A stretch of DNA of 64,000 nucleotides from assembly GCA_900551325.1 (NCBI GenBank), contig URVM01000018.1:1-64000 (forward strand). The letters are read 5' to 3'. Under the pieces are notes generated by a model. It saw only the letters and a list, made by a program, of their open reading frames with translations, was not told the DNA's origin and made no database searches. Of the stretch, positions 51,153 to 60,084 are shown piece by piece; the stretch's first letter is position 1, and each line of letters opens with the position of its first letter. This DNA comes from an uncultured Eubacteriales bacterium (GTDB lineage Bacteria; Bacillota; Clostridia; Lachnospirales; Cellulosilyticaceae). The translations under genes and the position numbers were made by a program.

Positions 51153-52406
51153 TTGAAACAAGATTTAGGAAAAAAACTATTTTGGGTAAGTTGGCTTATA
51201 TATTTTATTTCTTATATTGGCAGATTAAACTATGCAGCATCAATGCTTGAAATTGGAAGAACAGAAGGTTATACCACTACAATGTTAGGAACAGTGGTGA
51301 CAGCCTTATTTATAAGCTATGGTATAGGTCAGCTTATAAGTGGCTTAATAGGGGATCACTATTCTTCAAGAATATTAGTATTAATAGGCTTAGTAGGATG
51401 TGCTTTGTGTAATCTATTTATGTTTAATTCTAGAAGTTATTGGCAGGTGTTAATCATATGGGGGATAAATGGTTTATTCTTATCTCTTATTTGGCCACCT
51501 ATCGTTAGATTATATACACAGTATATGACTAAAGAATACTTACATAAAAGTTGCTTTAACATTCAAACCTCAGTAGCACTTGGAACTTGCTTTACATATC
51601 TTATGTGCGCTATGTTGCTAAAAGTCTATCATTGGAGAGTAATATTTCTTGTGAGTGCTATTTTATTATTAGTTGGAGCTCTTATATGGCAAATAACTAT
51701 TGGAAAAATAGAAAAAGAGGAAAAGATAAATAAAGAGCAAGAAAAACTAGAAATAAGTAAAACAGAAGATTTAAATACACAAAATCTTAAAGCCCCAGAG
51801 TCATTTATAAAAGTAATGATGGGTTCAGGCTTAGTGACTATATTAATAGCTATTTTAATTATGGGATTCTTAAAAGATGGTATTATGACATGGGTTCCAC
51901 AATATATTACAGATACTTTTAATACAAAGGCTAACTTTTCTATTTTCTTAACAGCTCTTTTACCACTTGTTAATTTATCAGGTATTTATATTATTAAGTA
52001 TATGAACAATAAAAATAATAAAGATGATTTAAAAACAACAGCTTTATTCTATGTGGTAAGTCTCCTAAGTTTAGGGGCACTTATATTAATGGGACAAAAT
52101 AATATGTATATTTCTGTTTTACTTTTTGCAGTAGTTACTTCTTGTATGTTAGGAATTAATACTATTCTTGTAAGTATACTACCTACTTATTTTAAAAAGT
52201 ATAATAAAACAGCTTTTGTAGCAGGACTAACCAATTGTGTCACTTATTTAGGAAGTGGTCTTTGTGGCTATGGCTTAGGTGCTTTAGTAGAAGGCTATGG
52301 ATGGCAAATAACTAGTATTATATTAATAGGTGTATGTCTACTTGGATGTATAGGATGTCTTATGGCAAGACCTAAATGGTTAAAGTTTAAAGAAGAAAAT
52401 GTTTAA
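51153..52406 (+). CDS. MFS transporter, possibly OPA/organophosphate-like
   Basis: This protein of about 417 residues has 12 predicted membrane segments and the N-terminal pattern LFWVSWLIYFISYIGRLNYAASM, reminiscent of the organophosphate:phosphate antiporter group. The start is taken as TTG at 51153, because AAGGAG at 51138-51143 leaves proper spacing to it. The GTG at 51144 would abut the ribosome site. A charged central loop lies at about residues 185-215. It is followed after 18 nt by a PhnP-like hydrolase and is divergent from a DeoR regulator. Confidence 0.88.
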   Translation: MKQDLGKKLFWVSWLIYFISYIGRLNYAASMLEIGRTEGYTTTMLGTVVTALFISYGIGQLISGLIGDHYSSRILVLIGLVGCALCNLFMFNSRSYWQVLIIWGINGLFLSLIWPPIVRLYTQYMTKEYLHKSCFNIQTSVALGTCFTYLMCAMLLKVYHWRVIFLVSAILLLVGALIWQITIGKIEKEEKINKEQEKLEISKTEDLNTQNLKAPESFIKVMMGSGLVTILIAILIMGFLKDGIMTWVPQYITDTFNTKANFSIFLTALLPLVNLSGIYIIKYMNNKNNKDDLKTTALFYVVSLLSLGALILMGQNNMYISVLLFAVVTSCMLGINTILVSILPTYFKKYNKTAFVAGLTNCVTYLGSGLCGYGLGALVEGYGWQITSIILIGVCLLGCIGCLMARPKWLKFKEENV

Positions 52407-52424
52407 TACTAAAGGAGAGAACTT

Positions 52425-53264
52425 ATGAAATTAAAATATTTAGGAACAGCAGCTTATGAAGGGTTCCCAGGACTTTTTTGTGAATGTGAAGCTTGTAAAC
52501 AAGCAGAAAGAGAAGGCGGCAAAAACGTTCGTACAAGAACAAGTATGCTTATTAATGAAGATACACTGATGGACTTTTCACCAGATGCCTATTTACATAA
52601 GTTAAAGTATAACTTGAACTTAGCTAAAGTAAGACATTTTGTTATTACCCACTCACATTCAGATCATTTTAATCCACTTGATTTAATGGCTAGATGTGAA
52701 GGAAATTACGCACATTTTGATGAGGAGAATAAAGGTTCTACAATTCAAGTATATGGCAATGATAAAGTAGAAGCTTGTCTAAATCAGGCTATACAAATAG
52801 AGTTTGGAGGTAATCAAAACTTTATTGGTTATACACTTGTAACACCTTTTAAAACTTATGAGGCTGGAAAACTAAAAGTTACACCACTTTTAGCACAGCA
52901 TCAAACAGATGAACAATCTCTTATTTATATTATTGAAGAAGATGGAAAGACTCTTCTTTATGGTAATGATACAGGAACTTTCCCAGAAGAAACTTTTAAG
53001 TATCTTGAAGGGGTGAATCTAGATGTAGTGAGTTTAGATTGTACCAATGGTGCACGTTATAGAGGTGGGCAAGGACATTTAGGATTAGAAACTTGTGTGG
53101 AAATAAAAGATAGACTCATCCAAATGGGAAGTGCAACAAAAGACACAACCTTTATATTAACTCATTTTTCTCATAATGGAGCTATGTGTCATGAAGCATT
53201 AGAAGAGCATGCAAACCCACATGGATTTATAGTATCTTACGATGGTATGGAATTAGAAATTTAA
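52425..53264 (+). CDS. PhnP-like metallo-beta-lactamase-fold phosphodiesterase
   Basis: The 279 residues show an N-terminal zinc-type cluster with CECEACKQAERE (about 19-30), the metal motif THSHSDHFNPLDL (about 78-90) and YGNDTGTFPEE. A late HFSHNG completes the metal site. This arrangement matches PhnP, which opens 5-phosphoribosyl 1,2-cyclic phosphate. No other phosphonate-lyase genes are nearby, so the substrate may be another cyclic sugar phosphate brought in by the adjacent MFS transporter (inference). AAAGGAGAG precedes the ATG. Confidence 0.88.
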   Translation: MKLKYLGTAAYEGFPGLFCECEACKQAEREGGKNVRTRTSMLINEDTLMDFSPDAYLHKLKYNLNLAKVRHFVITHSHSDHFNPLDLMARCEGNYAHFDEENKGSTIQVYGNDKVEACLNQAIQIEFGGNQNFIGYTLVTPFKTYEAGKLKVTPLLAQHQTDEQSLIYIIEEDGKTLLYGNDTGTFPEETFKYLEGVNLDVVSLDCTNGARYRGGQGHLGLETCVEIKDRLIQMGSATKDTTFILTHFSHNGAMCHEALEEHANPHGFIVSYDGMELEI

Positions 53265-53267
53265 ATA

Positions 53268-53324
53268 GATAGCCTTTTAGTATTTATTCTTTTAAAAAAA
53301 TAGATGCTAAAAGGCTATTTTTAA
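53268..53324 (+). terminator. Terminator after the PhnP-like gene
   Basis: ATAGCCTTTTAGTAT pairs with ATGCTAAAAGGCTAT (one mismatch) and is followed by a T run. Confidence 0.85.
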
Positions 53325-53477
53325 TGTGTAGAAGGGGGTAGGACCTTACTATCAGTATATAATTTGAAAATCTTGGCAATAATTCACAAATAATGTTTAG
53401 AATTGTGTAAAAAAACGATAATCGTCAGTAAAAAGTTTATGTGATATAATAAGAGAGAAAAAGGAGTGTCGTAGAGA

Positions 53478-54704
53478 GTGAGAAAAGATAAGATTAAACT
53501 TTATGGAAGCTATTATCATTACAAACGTAGGAAAGCTCTAGTCAGAAATCTTATAACTGCTTTTATATTACTAGTAGGTATATTTACGACATTAATAATA
53601 ACTAATAAACTTAAGCTACAAGATGTAGTAGCTCTTTTTAGTATAGGAGATAAAGGACAAACAAAACTTGCCGAACCTTTTTATCTTACTCAAAATAACA
53701 TAGGATATAGTACACATATGTCTACAGTACCTATAAAGGGAGTTTATTTACCAGCTACTAATATGGGACAGTTAGATGAACTTATTAGTTTAGCCGAGGA
53801 GACAGAAGTAAATGGTATAGTTATAGATGTAAAGACGGACAAAGGGTATTTAACCTTTCATACAGATAATCCAAAATTAAAATATAGCCTTAGAAATAAT
53901 CCATCTATTGCTAACATTAAAGAAGTAATGGACAAACTGTATAGAGCAAATATTTATCCTATTGCACGTATTGTAGCCTTTAAAGACAATGTATATACGA
54001 CAGCAGTACCAGAACAAGCTGTACAGACAAAAGATGGACAAGTTTTTAAAACAAGTAAAGGTGAACAGTGGCTAAATCCTTATGATAAGAGAAATTGGGA
54101 ATACCTTTTAGAAATAGCAAAAGAGGCTGCTGAACTTGGCTTTAAAGAAATACAATTTGATTATATACGTTTTCATGAATCTATGAATGGCAAAGAACTT
54201 AACTTTCCTGATGACAAGAAGAAGTCAGAGATTATTACTGAATTTACAGCTTATATGGTAGAAAACTTACATCCTTATGGTGTTAAAGTTTCAGCAGACG
54301 TTTTTGGTACTATTATTACAAGTAAAATCGATGCAGAAATAGTAGGGCAAGACTATAAAGAGCTGATTAAACATTTAGATTATATATGCCCTATGATTTA
54401 TCCTTCACACTATGGAGAAGGCTCTTTTGGGATTTCTCATCCAGACCTTCAACCTTATGAACTTATACTAGAAGTTATGCAGTATTCAAATATGAGTATA
54501 AGTGATATACCAAGGAATGAGCGTGTGGCTAAGGTAAGGCCATGGCTTCAAGATTTTACTGCCAGTTGGCTAAGTCAGCACCAGGAGTACACAGATAAAC
54601 AAGTAAGAGAACAAATAGAGGCAACCTATGATGGGTTAGGTAGTGAATGGATATTATGGAATGGAGCAGGTAAATATCACAAAAACGCACTTGAAAAAGA
54701 GTAA
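53478..54704 (+). CDS. Membrane-anchored putative glycoside hydrolase (DUF4015)
   Basis: The 408 residues start with a basic cytoplasmic tail and one membrane segment (about 25-43, LITAFILLVGIFTTLIIT). The extracellular DUF4015 domain follows: GVYLPATNMGQLDELISLAE, VNGIVIDVKTDKGYLTF, FKEIQFDYIRF and YGVKVSADVFG. It folds as a TIM barrel related to glycosidases of unknown specificity, probably acting on cell-surface glycan. GTG at 53478 is the start, with AAGGAG upstream. Two membrane-protein genes and then cdaA follow on the same strand. Confidence 0.88.
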   Translation: MRKDKIKLYGSYYHYKRRKALVRNLITAFILLVGIFTTLIITNKLKLQDVVALFSIGDKGQTKLAEPFYLTQNNIGYSTHMSTVPIKGVYLPATNMGQLDELISLAEETEVNGIVIDVKTDKGYLTFHTDNPKLKYSLRNNPSIANIKEVMDKLYRANIYPIARIVAFKDNVYTTAVPEQAVQTKDGQVFKTSKGEQWLNPYDKRNWEYLLEIAKEAAELGFKEIQFDYIRFHESMNGKELNFPDDKKKSEIITEFTAYMVENLHPYGVKVSADVFGTIITSKIDAEIVGQDYKELIKHLDYICPMIYPSHYGEGSFGISHPDLQPYELILEVMQYSNMSISDIPRNERVAKVRPWLQDFTASWLSQHQEYTDKQVREQIEATYDGLGSEWILWNGAGKYHKNALEKE

Positions 54705-54722
54705 AGAGGATGTGATGGGGGA

Positions 54723-55163
54723 ATGGACCAAAGAAAAATCATCTTAATGACTAAGCTAGCGGTAGAAGAGAAAAAATGGATTAAGAAAGATAGGAAAATT
54801 ACAAGTTACTTTCCAGAAGACTATTTATATGTAAATAACTTTAAGACGAGAGCTCTTGTTTTAGTAATGACAGGTATAATTCTTTGTGCATATATTTTTT
54901 GGAAGCTGCAAAATGGAGGTAGTTTACCTACAACAGCTGGACAAGTATTTGTTCAATATGTCATACCATATGGTGGCATTATGCTAGTCATTACACTAGT
55001 ATATAGCTTACTTTCAAGTAGAGTATATAAGAAAAAGTACAGGCAAGCTCAGCAAAGAATAAATGAATACAAGAAAGATTTAAGAGAGCTTGAAGAACTT
55101 GAAATAGCAAAAAGTAAGGGGGGAACAAAGAGTGAAGTCAAACGAAGGTATTCTAATATTTAG
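54723..55163 (+). CDS. Small integral membrane protein of unknown function
   Basis: The 146 residues contain two hydrophobic segments (about 38-57 and 77-98) between a basic N terminus and a Lys/Arg/Glu-rich coiled-coil-like C terminus (YKKKYRQAQQRINEYKKDLR). I do not recognise the family. It begins 19 nt after the DUF4015 gene and overlaps the next gene by 32 nt, so it is probably in the same operon. Confidence 0.75.
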   Translation: MDQRKIILMTKLAVEEKKWIKKDRKITSYFPEDYLYVNNFKTRALVLVMTGIILCAYIFWKLQNGGSLPTTAGQVFVQYVIPYGGIMLVITLVYSLLSSRVYKKKYRQAQQRINEYKKDLRELEELEIAKSKGGTKSEVKRRYSNI

Positions 55164-56106
55164 AGATCGTATCATTCAAATGTATAAGATGTATGATAAA
55201 GTTTTTCGGGCAATGGCCAAGTTTATTGGAACTTTATACATACTATTAGAAATGAATAGTGTAATGGGGTATTCATCTGTATTTGGAAAATCATATGTAA
55301 TAGCTGCACTTGCTTGTGTATGTGCTATTTTACCTGCACAGTTTATTATCCCTGTTGTTATGATTGTAGTGGGAGCAAATATACTAAGTTTTAACTTGTA
55401 TATGGGTATAGGAAGTTTAGTTATTTTCTTATGTATGTATGTCTTTTTTATTAGATTATACCCACGAGAAAGCTTATTAATGATTATAGTCCTTATAGGA
55501 TTTAAATTTAACTTACACTATGCAATAACAATTATAGCAGCTTTATTTGGAGGCTTTTCTAGTATTATAGCTATACTTATAGGGATTTTAGGTGTGTTTT
55601 CTATTGCCCGAATAGAACCTATTATACAAGCTACCTTACAAGGGGAAGATAGTCTTACTTTGTTTACCCAGAGTCTTGATCTTTTTATGGAGCAAGTGAT
55701 TCATAATCCTACTATACTTGCTACAATGAGTGTTTTACTTATTGTATTTTGTATTGTATATGTAGTGAGAATACAAAAGATAGATTATGCACCATATGTA
55801 GCTATTGTAATTGGTGGTGCTATGAATATACTAGGTTTTATTATGGCTATTTTGTTTTTAGATATACCTGTTAATGTATTATTACTTATTACAATGTCTA
55901 TAATAAGCATAGGAATTGCTAGTATGATTCAATTTATGGCAAAGACTTTAGACTACTCAAGAAGTGAGAGCGTACAGTTTGAAGATGATGATAATTACTA
56001 TTTCGTCAAAGTAGTACCAAAGATTAAAACAAAGAAAGATTACAGTAAAGTAGAGAAAGTTTACACAGGAAATAAGCAAAATGAATTATTTGAAATAGAA
56101 GAGTGA
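55132..56106 (+). CDS. Polytopic membrane protein of unknown function
   Basis: The 324 residues have about 8-9 hydrophobic segments and a charged C-terminal tail of about 50 residues (from about 270, with FEDDDNYYFVKVVPKIKTKK). GTG at 55132 is the start, with AAGGGGGG 8 nt upstream, inside the end of the previous gene. I do not recognise it. Its position directly before cdaA, 150 nt away, makes an envelope or c-di-AMP-linked role conceivable, but nothing in the sequence shows this. Confidence 0.78.
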   Translation: MKSNEGILIFRDRIIQMYKMYDKVFRAMAKFIGTLYILLEMNSVMGYSSVFGKSYVIAALACVCAILPAQFIIPVVMIVVGANILSFNLYMGIGSLVIFLCMYVFFIRLYPRESLLMIIVLIGFKFNLHYAITIIAALFGGFSSIIAILIGILGVFSIARIEPIIQATLQGEDSLTLFTQSLDLFMEQVIHNPTILATMSVLLIVFCIVYVVRIQKIDYAPYVAIVIGGAMNILGFIMAILFLDIPVNVLLLITMSIISIGIASMIQFMAKTLDYSRSESVQFEDDDNYYFVKVVPKIKTKKDYSKVEKVYTGNKQNELFEIEE

Positions 56107-56253
56107 AAGTTGGGGTAAAATTAACCTAAGAAGGTTAGTTTTGCTTCCGACTTTTTTATATGTTGCAACACAAAATTAACACAAGTTCCAGATGTATTTT
56201 GAATATAATCATGATATAATAAATATAAAATAATAAAAAAGGGGTTGCAGTAT

Positions 56254-57111
56254 TTGGACGTAATAGGAGAAGCACTGGATAAAATAGCATATCTTAGCCT
56301 TCCAGACCCAGGCATAAGAGATATTATTGATATATTAGTTGTTGCATTTTTTATTTACAAACTTCTGATGTGGATTAAAGATACAAGAACGTGGGCACTT
56401 TTAAAGGGTGTTGTCATTATTATTGTTGTAGCCGTTGTAGCTTTTGTGCTTCAATTGCATACAGTTTCTTGGCTTATTTCTAATGCTATTACATTAGGAG
56501 CCATTGCTGTTCTTGTACTGTTTCAACCAGAACTTAGAAGGGCTCTAGAGCAAATTGGTAGAGGAAATTTCCTAGGCTCTATCTTAACGACAGAAGAAGC
56601 AACAATAGAAGGGTTATTAGATGAGACAGTAGAGGCTATTGTTAAGGCATGTATACAAATGTCTAAAGTAAAGACAGGAGCACTTATTGTTATTGAACAA
56701 GAAACAAAATTAGGTGACGTAGAAAGAACAGGTATTCCTATAGATGCAGTTGTATCTAGTCAACTTCTTATTAATATATTTGAGAAGAACACACCACTCC
56801 ATGATGGGGCTGTTATAGTAAGTCATAACCGAGTATCAGCAGCTACATGTTTTTTGCCTCTTAGTGATAGTTTGGAAATTAGTAGAGATTTGGGAACAAG
56901 ACATAGAGCGGCTATTGGTGTATCGGAAGTAACAGATGCACTTGTAGTTGTTGTATCAGAAGAGACAGGACATATTTCTTTTGTGAAGAATGGGAAGATT
57001 AGAAGAGGATTAGATGCTGAAGCATTAAGACGTATTTTAAGTTCCTCTAAGAAACGTAAGAAACATGAAAGAAAAATGGTACTATGGAAAGGAAAGCAAA
57101 GAAATGAATAG
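56254..57111 (+). CDS. cdaA: Membrane-bound diadenylate cyclase CdaA
   Basis: CdaA makes the second messenger c-di-AMP from two ATP. The roughly 285 residues have three N-terminal membrane segments and a DisA_N catalytic domain with the DGA motif (PLHDGAVIVSHNRVSAA) and the RHR motif (LGTRHRAAIGVSEV). The start is taken as TTG at 56254, because AAGGGG lies 9 nt upstream. A TTG at 56245 abuts that site. It overlaps cdaR by 8 nt, and glmM follows, the conserved Firmicutes order. Confidence 0.95.
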   Translation: MDVIGEALDKIAYLSLPDPGIRDIIDILVVAFFIYKLLMWIKDTRTWALLKGVVIIIVVAVVAFVLQLHTVSWLISNAITLGAIAVLVLFQPELRRALEQIGRGNFLGSILTTEEATIEGLLDETVEAIVKACIQMSKVKTGALIVIEQETKLGDVERTGIPIDAVVSSQLLINIFEKNTPLHDGAVIVSHNRVSAATCFLPLSDSLEISRDLGTRHRAAIGVSEVTDALVVVVSEETGHISFVKNGKIRRGLDAEALRRILSSSKKRKKHERKMVLWKGKQRNE

Positions 57112-58450
57112 ATTTTTATCCAATAACCTTCCTTGGAAAATTGTTTCTCTTTTACTTGCAGCTCTACTTTGGTTCTTTGTTATTAACTCTCAAAACCCAG
57201 CTTTAACAAAAGAAGTGCGAGTACCACTTACAATAAGAGGTATTAATGAGTTAGAAGCAAAAGGTTATGTATTACAAAATGAGCAAGAACTTCGCAATAT
57301 GGAAGTACGTGTGCTCTTAAAGGGACCACGTCTTGAAATGGAACGACTTGCAAAAGATAAAGTACCTATTGATGCCAGAATAGATCTTACTCAATATGCA
57401 AATATGTTAACTGCAGAAGATGCAGATTCTATAGATAAGACAGTAAGTATTTTAGTATCTGGAAGTATAGAAGGAATTAAAGCAGAAGATATAAGACCAA
57501 CTAATGTAAGTGCTATTTTTGAGCGAGAAAAATCTGTTACAATGGATGTACATTATAATATAGAAAATGAAAGTAATAGTGAGTATGCAGCACTAGACCC
57601 TATTTTAAAACCTGGCAAAGTAACTTTTAGTGGTCCAAAAACTGCAGTAGAAAGTGTAGAAAGAGCTCTTATTAATATAAATGTAGATAATTTCTCAGAA
57701 GATGTTCTAAGCTATACTGCACCTATTATACTGTTAGATGAAGATGGTCAAGAAGTTACAGGATTAAAGAAAGTACCAGAATATGTTGAAGTAACTTTAC
57801 CTATTGGTAAGAAGAAAAAGGTTCCTCTTGAAGCACAGTTTAAAGGTACTTTACCAGCAGGTTATATTCAAACTAATTTAATTGTAAATCCAAAAGAAAT
57901 TACTATAGTAGGAAAGCCAGATATTGTAGATCAAATTAACTCTATAAAGCTTGAGAAAATTTCCTTAGATAATATTATCGAGAGTAATACCTTTAGAGCA
58001 GATTTTATTTTACCTGAAGGTGTTGAGTGTATAGATAATATTGAATCTAAAGCTACTGTTACTTTAGAGATTCAAAAAGAAACGGATTATAGCTATAATG
58101 TTAATCCAAATGATATGAAGATAAAGGTAGTAGGATTACCAGAAAATTATACCTATGAGTTTGCTGATTCTTCTATTAATATTATTTTGGCAAGTACAGC
58201 AGAAAAACTATTAAATTTCAACCCTAAGCTAATAGAAGGTACAATAGACTTTAGTAAAGTAAGGCCACTTTCAAGTGGACAATATCGTATGACTTTACAA
58301 ACTGTAGTACCAGAGGGATTTAAGGTTGTAAATGGACCTGTCTATGTAAGTGTGAATGTTGAAAAGGTAGAACAAGAGCCTACTCCACCAGAGGAAGTTG
58401 TTCCTACACCACCAGTAGAGGGTGAAGAGATTCCACCAAGTGAAGAATAA
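57104..58450 (+). CDS. cdaR: CdaA regulatory protein CdaR (YbbR-domain protein)
   Basis: CdaR is a membrane-anchored extracytoplasmic regulator of CdaA. The 448 residues start with a basic tail and one membrane segment (WKIVSLLLAALLWFFVINSQ, about 10-29). Several YbbR repeats follow (for example KEVRVPLTIRGINELEAKGY and VKVVGLPENYTYEF). The C terminus is a Pro/Glu-rich tail ending PSEE. ATG at 57104 overlaps the end of cdaA; a frame starting at 57065 overlaps more and is rejected. Confidence 0.94.
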   Translation: MNRFLSNNLPWKIVSLLLAALLWFFVINSQNPALTKEVRVPLTIRGINELEAKGYVLQNEQELRNMEVRVLLKGPRLEMERLAKDKVPIDARIDLTQYANMLTAEDADSIDKTVSILVSGSIEGIKAEDIRPTNVSAIFEREKSVTMDVHYNIENESNSEYAALDPILKPGKVTFSGPKTAVESVERALININVDNFSEDVLSYTAPIILLDEDGQEVTGLKKVPEYVEVTLPIGKKKKVPLEAQFKGTLPAGYIQTNLIVNPKEITIVGKPDIVDQINSIKLEKISLDNIIESNTFRADFILPEGVECIDNIESKATVTLEIQKETDYSYNVNPNDMKIKVVGLPENYTYEFADSSINIILASTAEKLLNFNPKLIEGTIDFSKVRPLSSGQYRMTLQTVVPEGFKVVNGPVYVSVNVEKVEQEPTPPEEVVPTPPVEGEEIPPSEE

Positions 58451-58451
58451 T

Positions 58452-58490
58452 AAAAGAGATGTCCTGCAGTGCTATGGGACATCTCTTTTT
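58452..58490 (+). terminator. Terminator between cdaR and glmM
   Basis: AAAAGAGATGTCC (58452-58464) pairs with GGACATCTCTTTT (58477-58489) and continues into a T run. It partly separates glmM from cdaAR. Confidence 0.9.
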
Positions 58491-58514
58491 ATGTTTTAGA
58501 CTTGCATTAAATCC

Positions 58515-58543
58515 TTGTAACTGTCGTAAAATGATATTATAAT
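58515..58543 (+). promoter_or_regulatory. Sigma-A promoter of glmM
   Basis: TTGTAA (58515-58520) and TATAAT (58538-58543) are 17 nt apart, downstream of the cdaR terminator and about 70 nt before glmM. Confidence 0.65.
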
Positions 58544-58614
58544 GTTACACATGAACAAAAGAATCATAGAAAAGCCAAAAAAGTTATATTTCAACTAGAA
58601 AGCGAGATAGATAA

Positions 58615-59964
58615 ATGGGAAAATTATTTGGAACAGATGGTGTACGTGGTGTAGCAAATAGTGAATTAACAGGTCAACTTGCTTTTCATTTAGGGCAGGC
58701 TGGTGCTTATGTACTTACAAAAGAAACCAAAAAACAGCCTAAAATTTTAGTAGCACGTGACACACGTATTTCTGGAACTATGCTTGAGTCAGCTCTTGTA
58801 GCAGGAATATGTTCAGTAGGTGCTAAAGCTATTTGTATCGGTGTTGTACCTACACCAGCAGTAGCCTACTTAACAAAGGAATTAGGAATGGATGCAGGGG
58901 TTATGATTTCTGCTTCACATAATCCACTTGAATTTAACGGTATTAAATTCTTTAACTCAGAAGGTTATAAATTAAGAGATGAATTAGAAGATGAGATAGA
59001 AAATCTTATTGTATCTAGACCAGAAAGCATTCCTCTTCCAGAAGGTGAAGAAGTAGGAACATGGCAATATGACAATAGTGCTGTAGAAGCATACATAGAC
59101 TATGTATGTGATACTATACCAGGCGATTTAAATGGTATTAAAGTACTTATCGATTGTGCAAATGGAGCAGCTTCAGAAGTAGCACCAATTGCACTTAAGA
59201 GATTAGGTGCTGAAGTAGAAGTAATTCACAACAAGCCAAATGGTATTAATATTAATAAACTTTGTGGTTCAACACATATGGATGATCTTAGTAGACAAGT
59301 GGTTGGACGTGGTGTAGAAGTTGGTATTGCCTTTGATGGAGATGCAGATAGATGTCTAGCAGTAGATGAAAAAGGCGAGATGATAGATGGTGACCAAATT
59401 TTAAGCATCGTAGGTTTAGATATGAAAAAAGATGGTCGTCTAAAAAGAGATACAATTGTTGCTACAGTTATGAGTAACCTTGGGCTTAGTGTTATGAGTA
59501 AAGAAAAAGACATTAATCTTATTCATACACGTGTTGGAGACCGTTATGTACTAGAAAATATGTTAAAGCACGGATATAACCTAGGTGGAGAACAGTCAGG
59601 TCACGTAATCTTTTTAGATTATAACACTACAGGTGATGGACTTATTACAGCTATTCAACTTTTATACGTTATGAAGAAAACAGGTAAAACTTTATCTGAA
59701 CTTAAGAGCGTAATGCAAGTATATCCACAAGTATTGGTAAATGCTAAAGTTAAAAATGAGCATAAACATGACTATCTTGAAGATTTAGAAATTCAAGATG
59801 CTATTGCTAAACTAGAAGCACAATTTAAAGGTGAAGGTCGTGTACTTATTAGACCATCAGGTACAGAACCTCTTGTACGCGTAATGATCGAAGGAAAAGA
59901 TAAAGCCATTATGCAACAAGAAGCTGAGAAGTTAGCAAAATTAATTGAAGATAGATTAAATTAA
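58615..59964 (+). CDS. glmM: Phosphoglucosamine mutase
   Basis: GlmM converts glucosamine-6-phosphate to glucosamine-1-phosphate for peptidoglycan precursors. The 449 residues contain the phosphoserine loop ISASHNPLEFNG (Ser101), the metal-binding GIAFDGDADRCLAVD and the sugar-binding GEQSGH, plus the C-terminal phosphate-binding RPSGTEPLVRVM. In other Firmicutes GlmM binds and inhibits CdaA, so its position after cdaA-cdaR is functionally meaningful. The ribosome site is weak (GCGAGATAG), and the gene has its own promoter and terminators on both sides. Confidence 0.97.
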   Translation: MGKLFGTDGVRGVANSELTGQLAFHLGQAGAYVLTKETKKQPKILVARDTRISGTMLESALVAGICSVGAKAICIGVVPTPAVAYLTKELGMDAGVMISASHNPLEFNGIKFFNSEGYKLRDELEDEIENLIVSRPESIPLPEGEEVGTWQYDNSAVEAYIDYVCDTIPGDLNGIKVLIDCANGAASEVAPIALKRLGAEVEVIHNKPNGININKLCGSTHMDDLSRQVVGRGVEVGIAFDGDADRCLAVDEKGEMIDGDQILSIVGLDMKKDGRLKRDTIVATVMSNLGLSVMSKEKDINLIHTRVGDRYVLENMLKHGYNLGGEQSGHVIFLDYNTTGDGLITAIQLLYVMKKTGKTLSELKSVMQVYPQVLVNAKVKNEHKHDYLEDLEIQDAIAKLEAQFKGEGRVLIRPSGTEPLVRVMIEGKDKAIMQQEAEKLAKLIEDRLN

Positions 59965-59968
59965 GGAT

Positions 59969-60000
59969 AAAAAGGCTTATTTTATATAAGCCTTTTTATT
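59969..60000 (+). terminator. Terminator of glmM
   Basis: AAAAAGGCTTAT (59969-59980) pairs with ATAAGCCTTTTT (59986-59997). Confidence 0.92.
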
Positions 60001-60084
60001 TTATCATTTTTAACAATTTGAGGTTATTAAAGTAGAGAATATATGTTAAGATTAGAATAGAGTATTGTATAAGTTGGTGAAGGA

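Noticed and set aside
54092..54277. Possible CRISPR, insertion sequence or prophage genes anywhere in the window
   Set aside because: No spaced direct-repeat arrays, transposase motifs, integrase or phage structural proteins were seen; this position is ordinary coding sequence of the DUF4015 gene.
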